DNA from: Lutimaribacter degradans
GTDB taxonomy: Bacteria > Pseudomonadota > Alphaproteobacteria > Rhodobacterales > Rhodobacteraceae
Direction: 5' to 3'
NCBI RefSeq assembly: GCF_023703375.1
Contig: NZ_JAMQGO010000006.1
Coordinates: forward strand, 148,165 to 212,164
Length of the DNA stretch: 64,000 bases
A model generated the notes under the pieces. It searched no databases, was not told where the DNA came from, and saw only the letters and a program-made list of their open reading frames with translations. Of the stretch, positions 46,988 through 54,971 are shown one piece after another (position 1 is the stretch's first letter; every line of letters begins with the position of its first letter). A program made the position numbers and the translations under genes.

Positions 46988-47725
46988 TTATTCGCGATTG
47001 CCCAGCAGTTGCAGCAGGAACATGAACATGTTGATGAAGTCCAGGTACAGGCGCAGCGCACCCAGGATCGCGGACTTGCCCAGCCATTCGCTGTCTCCAT
47101 GCTGCGCATGGGCCAGGTACTCGTTCTTGATATCCTGCGTGTCATAGGCCGTCAGGCCGGCAAAGATCAGGACACCCAGGATCGAGATCGCGAACATGAT
47201 CGCGGGCGAGCCGAGGAAGATGTTGATGATCGACGCCACGATGAGGCCGATCACGCCCATGATCAGGAAGCTGCCCCAGCCCGAAATGTCTTTCTTCGTG
47301 GTATATCCCCACAAAGACAGGCCGGCAAAGGCGATCGACGTCACGAGGAACACCTGCGCGATGGAAAAGCCGGTGAAGGCCACAAAAATCCACGACAGGC
47401 TCAGGCCCATGACGGCTGCGAAGACGTAAAAGAACAGCTGTGCGCCAGCCGCCGACAGGCGATTGATGGCCGCGCCGAAGCCGAACACCATCAAGAGCGG
47501 GGCAAACATCACGATCCAGCCCAGGATATTCGGGCTAAGCGTGACCGGATCGCGGAACACGCTGAGCAATTGCGGGCTGGTGCCGACGGCCCAAGCCACG
47601 GCAAATGTCACCAGCATGCCTACGGACATCGTGCCGTAGACCTTGTTCATGTGGGCGCGCAGGCCCTCGTCAACCTGGGCGGTGCGGCTACCAGCTGCCG
47701 TCCGGATTGTTTCATATTCAGCCAT
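46988..47725 (-). CDS. Bax inhibitor-1/YccA family membrane protein
   Basis: A 245-residue seven-helix inner-membrane protein. After the N-terminal segment MAEYETIRTAAGSRTAQVDEGLRAHMNKVYGTMSVGMLVTFAVAW come further helices with SLSWIFVAFTGFSIAQVFLVTSIAFAGLSLWGYTTKKDISGWGSFLIMGVIGLIVAS and the ending FAGLTAYDTQDIKNEYLAH ... ALRLYLDFINMFMFLLQLLGNRE, a BI-1 signature with the conserved di-aspartate-like acidic residues of the pH sensor. Homologues include YbhL/YccA (an FtsH modulator) and BsYetJ (a calcium leak). The role here is unknown. It has its own promoter and terminator. Confidence 0.92.
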   Translation of the reverse strand: MAEYETIRTAAGSRTAQVDEGLRAHMNKVYGTMSVGMLVTFAVAWAVGTSPQLLSVFRDPVTLSPNILGWIVMFAPLLMVFGFGAAINRLSAAGAQLFFYVFAAVMGLSLSWIFVAFTGFSIAQVFLVTSIAFAGLSLWGYTTKKDISGWGSFLIMGVIGLIVASIINIFLGSPAIMFAISILGVLIFAGLTAYDTQDIKNEYLAHAQHGDSEWLGKSAILGALRLYLDFINMFMFLLQLLGNRE

Positions 47726-47780
47726 TCATCCCTCCGATGCGGAACTTTTTGACCCGGACGGATTGTCGGGTCTTGCCTCG

Positions 47781-47809
47781 AATATCGGTCGGGTGGCGCT
47801 CTGTTTCAA
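47781..47809 (-). promoter_or_regulatory. Candidate promoter of the BI-1 gene
   Basis: On the minus strand TTGAAA (47809-47804), 17-base spacer, GATATT (47786-47781). CTTGAAA resembles the -35 element used by alphaproteobacterial RpoH as well as sigma-70. The transcript would begin about 50 bases before the BI-1 ATG. Confidence 0.5.
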
Positions 47810-47864
47810 GTGTCTTGCGCGCTTAATATGACTGTTATGGTCATGAATTGGCGGTGATGCCCGA

Positions 47865-48074
47865 TCAGCGCCAATGCGCGGGTGCGTCCCAGACGGGCCG
47901 GCGTGCCTCGGCGCGGGCTTCGGCACGGGTTTTGCCGATGTCGCGCAGGGCTGCATCGTCGAGCTGGGCCAGCGCGCGACGTTGGCGATAGAGGTCGAAC
48001 AACTGTGCCAGGCTGCGGCGGGGGCGGGGCAGGCCGGCAAGCCGCCGGCTTGCGGTATGTTGCAGCGTGGTCAT
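47865..48074 (-). CDS. DUF1127 small basic protein
   Basis: A 69-residue protein: MTTLQHTASRRLAGLPRPRR then LAQLFDLYRQRRALAQLDDAALRDIGKTRAEARAEARRPVW, the DUF1127 (YjiS-like) core RxxxxLxxLDDxxLxDIGxxRxxxxxE. Some DUF1127 proteins bind RNA and affect phosphate, carbon or arginine regulation in alphaproteobacteria. AAAGGAAAA precedes the ATG. It is divergent from the LysR gene and may be its target, since the dyad at 48108-48127 is between them. Confidence 0.9.
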   Translation of the reverse strand: MTTLQHTASRRLAGLPRPRRSLAQLFDLYRQRRALAQLDDAALRDIGKTRAEARAEARRPVWDAPAHWR

Positions 48075-48107
48075 TCATTTTCCTTTCGTGATGCACGGTG
48101 CGATTCC

Positions 48108-48127
48108 ATCAGTTCTGTTGATCTGAT
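48108..48127. promoter_or_regulatory. LysR-type operator-like dyad
   Basis: ATCAG (48108-48112), ten bases, CTGAT (48123-48127), containing a T-N11-A core as expected for LysR-type regulators. It sits in the 114-base space between the DUF1127 gene and the LysR gene, suiting divergent control. Confidence 0.45.
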
Positions 48128-48188
48128 ACGCCAGATGGTCTAATTTGAAAAACGAATGTTTTTGCACTTCGTCATCAGGATTCGTGAT

Positions 48189-49064
48189 ATGAGAAACATG
48201 GACATCACCACGCTCCGCTCGTTCGTCGCGGTAGCTGAACTGCGCGGTGTCACACGCGCCGCCGCGCATCTGAACCTGACGCAATCGGCGGTGTCCATGC
48301 AGCTGAAGCGGCTGGAAGACCTGTTGGGGCTGGCCCTGTTCGACAGATCCGCGCGGCGGATCGCGCTGACGCAGAACGGTGAACAGATGCTCAGCTATGC
48401 CAGGCGCATGGTGCAATTGAATGACGAGGTGATGATGCGCCTGACCGACCAGGCCTTTGAAGGCGAGGTGATCCTGGGCGCCCCGCATGACATCGTCTAT
48501 CCGGTGATCCCGCAGGTGCTGAAATCGTTCAACGTGGCGTTCCCGCGGGTCAAGGTCACGCTGCGCTCGTCCAGCACGGTCGAGCTTCATGATGCGCTGG
48601 ACCACGGTCAGGTCGACCTGATCCTGACCACGGAATCGGCTCCGCGGCCGGGGGGCGAAACGCTGGCGCATGTTCCGCTGCGTTGGGCCGGGGCCAAGGG
48701 CGGGCAAAGCTGGCGTTTGCGCCCGTTGCGGCTGGCCTTTTGTACCAAGTGCGCCTTTCGTCCGCAGGCGATCCGGGCGCTGGACGCCGCCGGGATCGAT
48801 TGGGAAATGACTGTCGATTCCAATGACGACCGCTCGGTCGAGGCGTTGATAAGCGCCGATCTTGCCATCGGCGCCCTGCTGGAAGGCAGCATCCCCCCGC
48901 ATCAAGAGGCCGTGCCTCATGGTGGCAGCCTGCCCGACCTGGGTGTGCAACAGATCAACATGTACGCGCCGGGCGTTGATCGGGGGGGCATAATCGATGA
49001 ACTGCGACAGTCGTTGCGCAAGGCCTTTGCCGCAAAACCCGACGATCTGCGCCTTACGGGGTGA
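48189..49064 (+). CDS. LysR family transcriptional regulator
   Basis: A 291-residue regulator. The winged-helix N-terminus is MDITTLRSFVAVAELRGVTRAAAHLNLTQSAVSMQLKRLEDLLGLALFDRSARRIALTQNGEQML, followed by the LysR substrate-binding domain (VILGAPHDIVYPVIPQVLKSFNVAFPRVKVTLRSS). The inducer is unknown. ATG 48189 (MRNMD) or ATG 48198 are both possible; neither has a strong ribosome-binding site. It is divergent from DUF1127 and convergent with the quinone reductase gene, overlapping it by 11 bases. Confidence 0.92.
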   Translation: MRNMDITTLRSFVAVAELRGVTRAAAHLNLTQSAVSMQLKRLEDLLGLALFDRSARRIALTQNGEQMLSYARRMVQLNDEVMMRLTDQAFEGEVILGAPHDIVYPVIPQVLKSFNVAFPRVKVTLRSSSTVELHDALDHGQVDLILTTESAPRPGGETLAHVPLRWAGAKGGQSWRLRPLRLAFCTKCAFRPQAIRALDAAGIDWEMTVDSNDDRSVEALISADLAIGALLEGSIPPHQEAVPHGGSLPDLGVQQINMYAPGVDRGGIIDELRQSLRKAFAAKPDDLRLTG

Positions 49065-50013
49065 TCACCACCTTGCCGGTGGATTTGCGCGCCCGCAGCA
49101 ATTCCAGCCCGTCACGCGCGCGTTCAAGCGGCAGAACGTGGCTTACATGGGGTTTCAGCCGACCCTCGGCATACCAGCCCAGCAGCGTGCGGATGCTGTC
49201 TGTCACGACCTCGGGGCGGAATTTGAGGTAACCGCCCCAGTAGACGCCCAGCACGCTCAGGTTCTTGACCATAAGGTGATTGGCCGGGATTTGCGGCACC
49301 TCGCCACTGGCAAAGCCGATGGGCAGCAGCCGCGCCTCGGGCTTGCAGACGCGAAAGGCCGCTTGCCATTGCTCTCCGCCCACCGGGTCATACACCACAT
49401 CTGCGCCCCCCAGCGCCTTGACGCGGGCGCGGATATCATCGCTTGTCGCGTCGATCACGTGGTCGGCCCCAGCCTTGGCCGCGATTTCCAGCTTGTCGGC
49501 CCCGCGCGCGCAGGCGATCACCGTGGCGCCCATCAGCTTGCCCACCTCGACGGCGGTCAGCCCGACACCGCCAGCCGCGCCCAGCACCAACAAGGTTTCG
49601 CCCGGCTGCATCTGCGCGCGGTGGTGCAGCGCCACGTGACTGGTGCCATAGGCGACCTGGAAAGCGGCGGCGTGCGTCGCGCTCATGCCATCGGGCAGGG
49701 GCACGGTCCGTTTGGCGGGAAAACAGCCAAATTCGGCCAAACCGCCTTGTCCGCCGAAAACCGCCACGCGGGTGCCCGGTGATGGTCCTTCGACATCGGG
49801 CCCAAGCGCGTCGACCACGCCCGCCACCTCCATGCCAAGGGTAAAGGGTGGCTCGGGCATGTCCTGGTACTTGCCTTGCTCCATCAGCAGATCGGCGAAG
49901 TTCAGCCCGCATGCCTCGATCTTCAGGCGCAGCTCACCGGGGCCGGGCCGGGGCACGGGCCTGTCAGTGACCGAGGCCATCGCCCCCGTGCCGGGCACCG
50001 TGAATGCACGCAT
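49054..50013 (-). CDS. NADPH:quinone reductase-like MDR protein
   Basis: A 319-residue zinc-free medium-chain reductase. Begins MRAFTVPGTGAMASVTDRPVPRPGPGELRLKIEACGLNFADLLMEQGKYQDMPEPPFTLGMEVAGVV; the NADPH loop is LVLGAAGGVGLTAVEVGKLMGATVIACAR. The GxGxxG-type AAGGVG and RxGLNFAD motif suggest a zeta-crystallin/QOR type enzyme. Substrate: quinone or an alpha,beta-unsaturated carbonyl. ATG 50013 is the conserved start. It overlaps the LysR gene tail-to-tail. Confidence 0.9.
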   Translation of the reverse strand: MRAFTVPGTGAMASVTDRPVPRPGPGELRLKIEACGLNFADLLMEQGKYQDMPEPPFTLGMEVAGVVDALGPDVEGPSPGTRVAVFGGQGGLAEFGCFPAKRTVPLPDGMSATHAAAFQVAYGTSHVALHHRAQMQPGETLLVLGAAGGVGLTAVEVGKLMGATVIACARGADKLEIAAKAGADHVIDATSDDIRARVKALGGADVVYDPVGGEQWQAAFRVCKPEARLLPIGFASGEVPQIPANHLMVKNLSVLGVYWGGYLKFRPEVVTDSIRTLLGWYAEGRLKPHVSHVLPLERARDGLELLRARKSTGKVVITP

Positions 50014-50180
50014 CTGCTTCTCCTGAACGGGTCTTTGGCGCAGGATGCGCAGGTGCAGGCATGGTGTCAAACGGCGCGATGAAGGGCAATCACCCATAAA
50101 TTGTGGTGCAAAGGTATAGGGTCGCCCAAAAGGCGTGTAAAACCCGTTGATCGTGTGGCAGAAATGGTATCAATATGGCC

Positions 50181-50210
50181 GCCAGGCCAAGAGGTTGGCC
50201 TGGCCTTTCT
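50181..50210 (+). other. Perfect hairpin with short T-tract in the XRE gene leader
   Basis: GCCAGGCCAA (50181-50190), a GAGG loop, TTGGCCTGGC (50195-50204) and CTTTCT. A ten-base-pair stem and short T stretch, 54 bases before the ATG of the XRE regulator and in its own leader. It might be a weak terminator or an attenuator. Confidence 0.55.
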
Positions 50211-50263
50211 ATTCGATTGGCCGGGGCCGGGCTTTTCTGAAGCAAATTGATTGGAGTGGAAAA

Positions 50264-50650
50264 ATGGCGCATCCGGTGGATGTTCACGTTGGAAAACGCA
50301 TTCGTCAGCGTCGCTGGCTGGTTGGGATGACACAGCAGAAACTGGCGGAAAGCGTCGGGATCAAGTTCCAGCAAATCCAGAAATACGAAACCGGGGCCAA
50401 CCGCGTCAGCGCCTCGCGTCTTTGGGACATTGCCGAGGCGCTGGACGTCGACGTCAGCTTTTTCTTCGAAGGGCTCAACACCGAACATGGCAACGAGGGG
50501 GCTGGCACCGAGGGTGCGCCGCACGATCTGCCTCAAGATCTGATCGGCGACAAGGAAGCGATGGACCTCGTCCGCTCTTATTACGCGATACCGGAAAACC
50601 AGCGACGCCGGCTGTTCGAACTGGCGCGGGTGCTGTCCGACGTGGCTTGA
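50264..50650 (+). CDS. XRE family transcriptional regulator
   Basis: A 128-residue regulator with an HTH_3 domain at residues 8-66: VHVGKRIRQRRWLVGMTQQKLAESVGIKFQQIQKYETGANRVSASRLWDIAEALDVDVSFFFEG. The C-terminus (RSYYAIPENQRRRLFELARVLSDVA) is a short helical extension typical of alphaproteobacterial SinR-like proteins. ATG 50264 follows TTGGAGTGG. Targets are unknown. A hairpin in its leader could give self-regulation. It precedes hisN by 54 bases. Confidence 0.9.
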   Translation: MAHPVDVHVGKRIRQRRWLVGMTQQKLAESVGIKFQQIQKYETGANRVSASRLWDIAEALDVDVSFFFEGLNTEHGNEGAGTEGAPHDLPQDLIGDKEAMDLVRSYYAIPENQRRRLFELARVLSDVA

Positions 50651-50704
50651 GGCCCGCCGCGCACTGGGGTAGGGGCAGGCAACTTCCCTTGGAAAGGCCC
50701 GGTC

Positions 50705-51499
50705 ATGGCGACACAGGACGCAGCGATCATCGAGACAGCCCATGCGACGGCCGACGCTGCCCGCAGGGCGATCCTGCCATATTTCCGGCGTGCCGACCTG
50801 GCGACCGAAAACAAGGACGCCTCGGGGTTCGATCCGGTGACCGAGGCCGACCGCGCGGCGGAACAGGCCATGCGCGCCGTCTTGCAACAAAGGCGCCCTG
50901 GTGACGGCATCATTGGCGAAGAGTTCGGCAATACACCCGGCCAAAGCGGTATCACCTGGGTGCTTGACCCGATAGATGGTACGCGCGGGTTCATGTCGGG
51001 CACGCCCACCTGGGGCGTGCTGGTCGCGGCAGCCCGCGACGGTGTTCCCATCTTTGGCATCGTTGATCAGCCTTACATCGGCGAACGTTTCTGGGGCGGT
51101 TTCGGGCAGGCCGCCATGCACGGCCCGATGGGCGCGCGTGATCTGGCCGTGCGCGGCGACAGGCCGCTTGACCAGTCGGTGCTTTTCACCACCTTCCCCG
51201 AGTTGGGAACGACGCGTGAAGCGGCCGCTTTTGCCGAAGTGGCCCGCCTGGTCAAGCTGACCCGCTATGGCATGGATTGTTATGCCTATGCGCTGCTCGC
51301 CGCCGGCCAGATCGACCTGGTGATCGAAGCGGGCCTTTCCAATTACGATATCCAGGCACCGATGGCGGTTATCGAAGCCGCGGGAGGCATCGTCACCAAC
51401 TGGCAGGGTGGCCCGGCCCATCAAGGTGGCCGCGTGATTGCCGCGGCCGGTCGTCAGCAGCACGATGCCGCTTTGGCCATTCTGTCCCGCGCGCCCTGA
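50705..51499 (+). CDS. hisN: Inositol monophosphatase family histidinol-phosphatase
   Basis: A 264-residue magnesium-dependent phosphatase. The IMPase motifs are GEEFGNTPGQSGITWVLDPIDGTRGFMSGTPTWG (metal ligands) and the ending GLSNYDIQAPMAVIEAAGGIVTNWQGG. The family includes HisN, the histidinol-phosphatase of actinobacteria and alphaproteobacteria; inositol or other phosphates are alternatives. GGAAAGG lies before the ATG. It follows the XRE regulator, with which it is not obviously linked. Confidence 0.87.
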   Translation: MATQDAAIIETAHATADAARRAILPYFRRADLATENKDASGFDPVTEADRAAEQAMRAVLQQRRPGDGIIGEEFGNTPGQSGITWVLDPIDGTRGFMSGTPTWGVLVAAARDGVPIFGIVDQPYIGERFWGGFGQAAMHGPMGARDLAVRGDRPLDQSVLFTTFPELGTTREAAAFAEVARLVKLTRYGMDCYAYALLAAGQIDLVIEAGLSNYDIQAPMAVIEAAGGIVTNWQGGPAHQGGRVIAAAGRQQHDAALAILSRAP

Positions 51500-51627
51500 T
51501 CGGTTGCTGAATTTCCGTGATGGAATTTTGCGCGGCGCAAACGGCATGCTAAAATGCCCCGCGCGTCTCTTGCCCCTTTCCGGCGCGCCCCGTTGTCCCG
51601 AGGGGGTGATCTGCCGAGGGGCCAACC

Positions 51628-52962
51628 ATGACAGAAATTCTGATCCGTAATGCCGACACCATCCTGACAATGGATGAAGACCGCCGTGAATTGTCAGGTG
51701 CCGACATTCTTATACGTGACGGGGTAATCGCCCAGATCGGGCAAGGTCTGGAAAGCACGGGTGAAACGATCCTTGCGACCGGGGGTGTCGTTACTCCCGG
51801 CCTGGTCAACACCCATCACCATCTCTACCAGACGCTCACCCGCGCGGTGCCCGGGGCACAGGATGCCTTGCTTTTCGGCTGGTTGCGAACGCTTTACCCG
51901 ATCTGGGCCCGGTTCACTCCCGAGCACATGTTCACCAGCGCGCAGGCGGGTCTGGCTGAACTTGCGCTGTCGGGCTGCACCCTGACCTCGGACCACCTGT
52001 ATCTTTTTCCCAACGGGGCACGGCTCGACGACACGATCCATGCCGCCGCCGAAACGGGGCTGCGGTTCCACCCCACCCGCGGTGCCATGAGCATTGGTGA
52101 AAGCGCGGGTGGCCTGCCCCCCGACAGCCTGGTTGAACGCGAAGAGGCGATCCTGGCCGACATGATCCGCGTGGTCGACGCCTTCCACGATCCGGCCGAA
52201 GGCGCGATGTGCCGCGTCGGGCTGGCCCCATGCTCGCCTTTCTCGGTCACTCGCGCGCTCATGCGTGAAACCGCGACCCTGGCGCGCGACAAGGGCGTGA
52301 TGCTGCACACCCACCTGGCCGAGAATGACGAGGATATCGCCTATTCCCTGGAAAAATTCGGCTGTCGGCCCGGTCAATATGCCGAAGACCTGGGCTGGAC
52401 GGGTAACGATGTCTGGCACGCCCATTGCGTGAAACTGGACGGCTCCGAGATCGACCTGTTCGCGCGCAGCCGCACCGGCGTGGCCCATTGCCCCTGTTCC
52501 AACTGTCGCCTGGGCAGCGGAATCGCCCCGTTGCGCGCGATGCGTGATGCCGACGTGCCCGTGGGGCTGGGCGTGGATGGTTCGGCCAGCAACGACGCAG
52601 GTAGCCTGATCGCCGAGGCGCGGCAGGCCATGCTTTTGCAGCGCGTGGCCCAAGGCGCGGATGCCATGAGCGCGCGTGAAGCGTTGGAAATTGCCACCCG
52701 AGCTGGGGCCGACATACTGGGCCGGCCAGATTGCGGACGGCTTGAGCCGGGAAAACGCGCCGATATCGCGATCTGGGACACGAGCGGGATAGAAAGCGCC
52801 GGCAGTTGGGATAAAGCCGCGCTGCTGCTGGCCGGCCCCAGCCGCGTCAAACACCTGTTTGTCGAAGGTCGCCAAATCGTGCGTGACGGGCAGATCACCA
52901 CGATCGACCTGCCAACCGTTGTCGAACGTCAGACCCGTCTGGCTCGCGCGTTGGCGGCCTGA
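51628..52962 (+). CDS. 8-oxoguanine deaminase-like amidohydrolase
   Basis: A 444-residue metal-dependent deaminase of the ATZ/TRZ group. PGLVNTHHHLYQTLTRAVPGAQDALLFGWLRTLYPIW (metal HxH), MLHTHLAENDEDIAYSLEKFGCRP (metal His and Glu), VWHAHCVKLD and GLGVDGSASNDAGSLIAEARQAMLLQR (metal Asp) are complete. The arrangement and length fit 8-oxoguanine deaminases, which turn 8-oxoguanine into urate; guanine or triazine derivatives are alternatives. It has its own unit with no linked purine genes. A GC-rich repeat follows it. Confidence 0.85.
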   Translation: MTEILIRNADTILTMDEDRRELSGADILIRDGVIAQIGQGLESTGETILATGGVVTPGLVNTHHHLYQTLTRAVPGAQDALLFGWLRTLYPIWARFTPEHMFTSAQAGLAELALSGCTLTSDHLYLFPNGARLDDTIHAAAETGLRFHPTRGAMSIGESAGGLPPDSLVEREEAILADMIRVVDAFHDPAEGAMCRVGLAPCSPFSVTRALMRETATLARDKGVMLHTHLAENDEDIAYSLEKFGCRPGQYAEDLGWTGNDVWHAHCVKLDGSEIDLFARSRTGVAHCPCSNCRLGSGIAPLRAMRDADVPVGLGVDGSASNDAGSLIAEARQAMLLQRVAQGADAMSAREALEIATRAGADILGRPDCGRLEPGKRADIAIWDTSGIESAGSWDKAALLLAGPSRVKHLFVEGRQIVRDGQITTIDLPTVVERQTRLARALAA

Positions 52963-53048
52963 TCTTCCTCTTGCTGCAAATACCCCGGGGGGAGGCACCA
53001 TTGGTGCCGGGGGGCAGCGCCCCCCCCCAGCGCGGGCGTGCCCGCGCT
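52963..53048. repeat. Three stacked GC-rich hairpins, REP-like
   Basis: In the 86 bases between two convergent genes: GGCACCA/TGGTGCC (52994-53008), GGGGGGC/GCCCCCC (53009-53025) and AGCGCGGGC/GCCCGCGCT (53029-53048). The first arm is preceded by the TTGCTGCAAATACCCCGGGG motif that I associate with intergenic repeats in Rhodobacterales. It may act as a transcription or mRNA stability barrier. Only one copy is in this window. Confidence 0.65.
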
Positions 53049-53924
53049 TCAGCGCGTCGGAACAGGAACCTCGCCCCGGTAGTCGTAGAAACCGCGCTGC
53101 GTCTTGCGGCCCAGCCAACCCGCCTCAACGTATTTTGTCAGCAGCGGGCAGGGGCGATACTTCGTATCGGCCAGCCCGTCATGCAGCACGTTCATGATGG
53201 CCAGGCAGGTATCCAGCCCGATGAAGTCGGCCAGTTCCAGCGGCCCCATCGGGTGGTTCGCGCCCAGCCTCATCGCCTCGTCGATCGAGCGCACGTTGCC
53301 CACCCCCTCGTACAGGGTATAGACGGCCTCGTTGATCATCGGCATCAGGATGCGGTTGACGATGAAACCCGGGAAGTCCTCGGCACTCGACGCCGTTTTG
53401 CCGATCTTTTCCACCACCGCCAGGCAGGCCTTGTAGGTCTCTTCATCGGTGGCGATGCCCCGGATCAGTTCCACGAGTTGCATCACCGGTACCGGGTTCA
53501 TGAAATGGAAACCCATGAACTTTTCCGGCCGGTCCGTGCGGCTGGCCAGGCGGGTTATCGAAATAGACGAGGTATTAGAAGTCAGGATGGTATGCGGCTT
53601 GAGATGCGGGTGCAGGTCTTCGAAGATCGCCTGTTTCACGGTTTCGCGTTCGGTCGCGGCCTCGATGATCAGGTCGCATGGGCCCAGGTCGGTCAGTGTC
53701 AGCGTTGTCTTGATCCGGCCCATCGCGGCGTCTTTCTCGGCCTGGCCAATCTTTTCGCGGCTGACCTGGCGGGACAGGTTCTTGTCAATCTTGGCGATGG
53801 CGGCATCCAGCGCTTCCTTGCTGATATCGCTCATCAGCACGTCAAATCCGGCCAGCGCCATGACATGGGCGATCCCGTTGCCCATCTGTCCTGCGCCCAC
53901 GACGCCGATGGTCTGAATCTCCAT
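53049..53924 (-). CDS. hbd: 3-hydroxybutyryl-CoA dehydrogenase
   Basis: A 291-residue NAD(P)-dependent enzyme that oxidises or reduces 3-hydroxybutyryl-CoA. The nucleotide fold begins IQTIGVVGAGQMGNGIAHVMALAGFDVLMSDI; TSNTSSISITRLASRTDRPEKFMGFHFMNPVPVMQLVELIRG carries the catalytic His; and the C-terminal domain has GFIVNRILMPMINEAVYTLYEGVG and LGANHPMGPLELADFIGLDTCLAIM. Length is normal. It may function in acetyl-CoA assimilation (ethylmalonyl-CoA pathway) or PHB turnover. Upstream (53925-54090) there is a -35/-10-like TTGCAG-N18-TATGGT and two palindromes. Confidence 0.95.
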   Translation of the reverse strand: MEIQTIGVVGAGQMGNGIAHVMALAGFDVLMSDISKEALDAAIAKIDKNLSRQVSREKIGQAEKDAAMGRIKTTLTLTDLGPCDLIIEAATERETVKQAIFEDLHPHLKPHTILTSNTSSISITRLASRTDRPEKFMGFHFMNPVPVMQLVELIRGIATDEETYKACLAVVEKIGKTASSAEDFPGFIVNRILMPMINEAVYTLYEGVGNVRSIDEAMRLGANHPMGPLELADFIGLDTCLAIMNVLHDGLADTKYRPCPLLTKYVEAGWLGRKTQRGFYDYRGEVPVPTR

Positions 53925-53998
53925 GTACGCTCTCCTATCCTGCTATGCGCCCGCACCATAGACACGCCCTGCGACCGGCTGCAAGGCCCGGAGGCCCG

Positions 53999-54019
53999 CG
54001 CAATTCTCTGAGAATTGCG
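53999..54019. promoter_or_regulatory. 21-base palindrome between hbd and DUF6473
   Basis: CGCAATTCTC (53999-54008), one central T, GAGAATTGCG (54010-54019). Perfect arms. It lies in the 166-base divergent space and is a candidate operator for a dimeric regulator. Confidence 0.55.
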
Positions 54020-54024
54020 GGTTT

Positions 54025-54043
54025 AAGCCATTGTAAATGGCTT
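54025..54043. promoter_or_regulatory. Second inverted repeat next to the palindrome
   Basis: AAGCCATT (54025-54032), GTA, AATGGCTT (54036-54043), five bases after the first palindrome. Perfect eight-base arms; it may be part of the same operator or a leader hairpin for the DUF6473 gene. Confidence 0.45.
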
Positions 54044-54090
54044 TGTCCGAATCTTGGCATGGGTGAGTAACGAAACGATTGGTGGGAACC

Positions 54091-54918
54091 ATGTCTTTCC
54101 AGATGACGGGGCCGCTTGGCCTCGACTACGAGCCGTGCCGTTACGGGGCTTCGCGGGTGACCTTTCGGGGCCCCGCGCAGTCGCTGCACAGGCCTTACGC
54201 GGCATTTTTGGGTGGCACGGAAACCTATGGCAAGTTCATCGAGCGGCCATTTCCCGCGTTGCTGCGTGACCGTTTGGCCCTGTCCTGCGTGAACCTCGGC
54301 TGCGTGAATGCCGGTCACGATCTTTATCTTCATGATCCCAGCATCATGGAAATCGTCAGCCGCGCGCGGGTCTGCGTGCTGCAGATCGGTGGGGCGCAGA
54401 ACATGTCGAACCGCTATTACACGGTTCATCCAAGGCGCAACGATCGCTTCGTCAAGGCATCCAATCTGATGCGCCAGATATTTCGCGATGTCGACTTCAC
54501 CGAGTTTATCTTTACGCGGCACATGCTGGAAAGCCTGGCGCAATTCGCACCGGCCCGTTTTCAAATGCTCCGCGACGAGTTGCAAGACGCCTGGGTTGCG
54601 CGCACTAGACTGTTGGCCGATCGGTTGGACGGCCGGGTTATCCTGCTGTGGTTCGCCGACCGGTATCCACCCCTGTCCGACAGCGTGCCGGGACTGGGCC
54701 CGGACCCGTTATTCATTACGCGCGAAATGATCGAGAGCCTGCGCCCCGACGTGGCCGATATTGTCGAAGTGGCGACAAGCGCCGCCGTGAAGGCCGCGGG
54801 GACCGATGGCATGATCTTCCCCGCAGGCGAACAGGCCGCCGCCGCCACTTTGCCCGGCCCCAAAGCCCATCTTGAGGTCGCCGCGCGGCTTTTGCCTGCC
54901 TTGACAGCCTATGCCTGA
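54091..54918 (+). CDS. DUF6473 family protein
   Basis: A 275-residue protein. It begins MSFQMTGPLGLDYEPCRYGASRVTFRGPAQSLHRPYAAFLGGTETYGKFIERPFPALL and has LSCVNLGCVNAGHDLYLHDPSIMEIVSRARVCVLQIGGAQNMSNRYYTVHPRRNDRF, the family core. DUF6473 is almost restricted to Rhodobacterales and has no known function; the GxxNAG and QIGGAQNMSNRYY segments may be a ligand-binding site. The structure recalls a SGNH/GSCFA-like fold (my guess). It is divergent from hbd and closed by the hairpin at 54924. Confidence 0.8.
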   Translation: MSFQMTGPLGLDYEPCRYGASRVTFRGPAQSLHRPYAAFLGGTETYGKFIERPFPALLRDRLALSCVNLGCVNAGHDLYLHDPSIMEIVSRARVCVLQIGGAQNMSNRYYTVHPRRNDRFVKASNLMRQIFRDVDFTEFIFTRHMLESLAQFAPARFQMLRDELQDAWVARTRLLADRLDGRVILLWFADRYPPLSDSVPGLGPDPLFITREMIESLRPDVADIVEVATSAAVKAAGTDGMIFPAGEQAAAATLPGPKAHLEVAARLLPALTAYA

Positions 54919-54923
54919 ACGAA

Positions 54924-54950
54924 AAAGGCCCGCCGGAAGGGCGGGCCTTT
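54924..54950. terminator. Bidirectional terminator between DUF6473 and etfA
   Basis: AAAGGCCCGCC (54924-54934), GGAAG loop, GGCGGGCCTTT (54940-54950). On the minus strand it ends in TTTTTC, on the plus strand in TTTCG. It serves the DUF6473 gene and the convergent etfBA unit. Confidence 0.9.
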
Positions 54951-54971
54951 CGCTGTTGTCGCACGGGGCGC

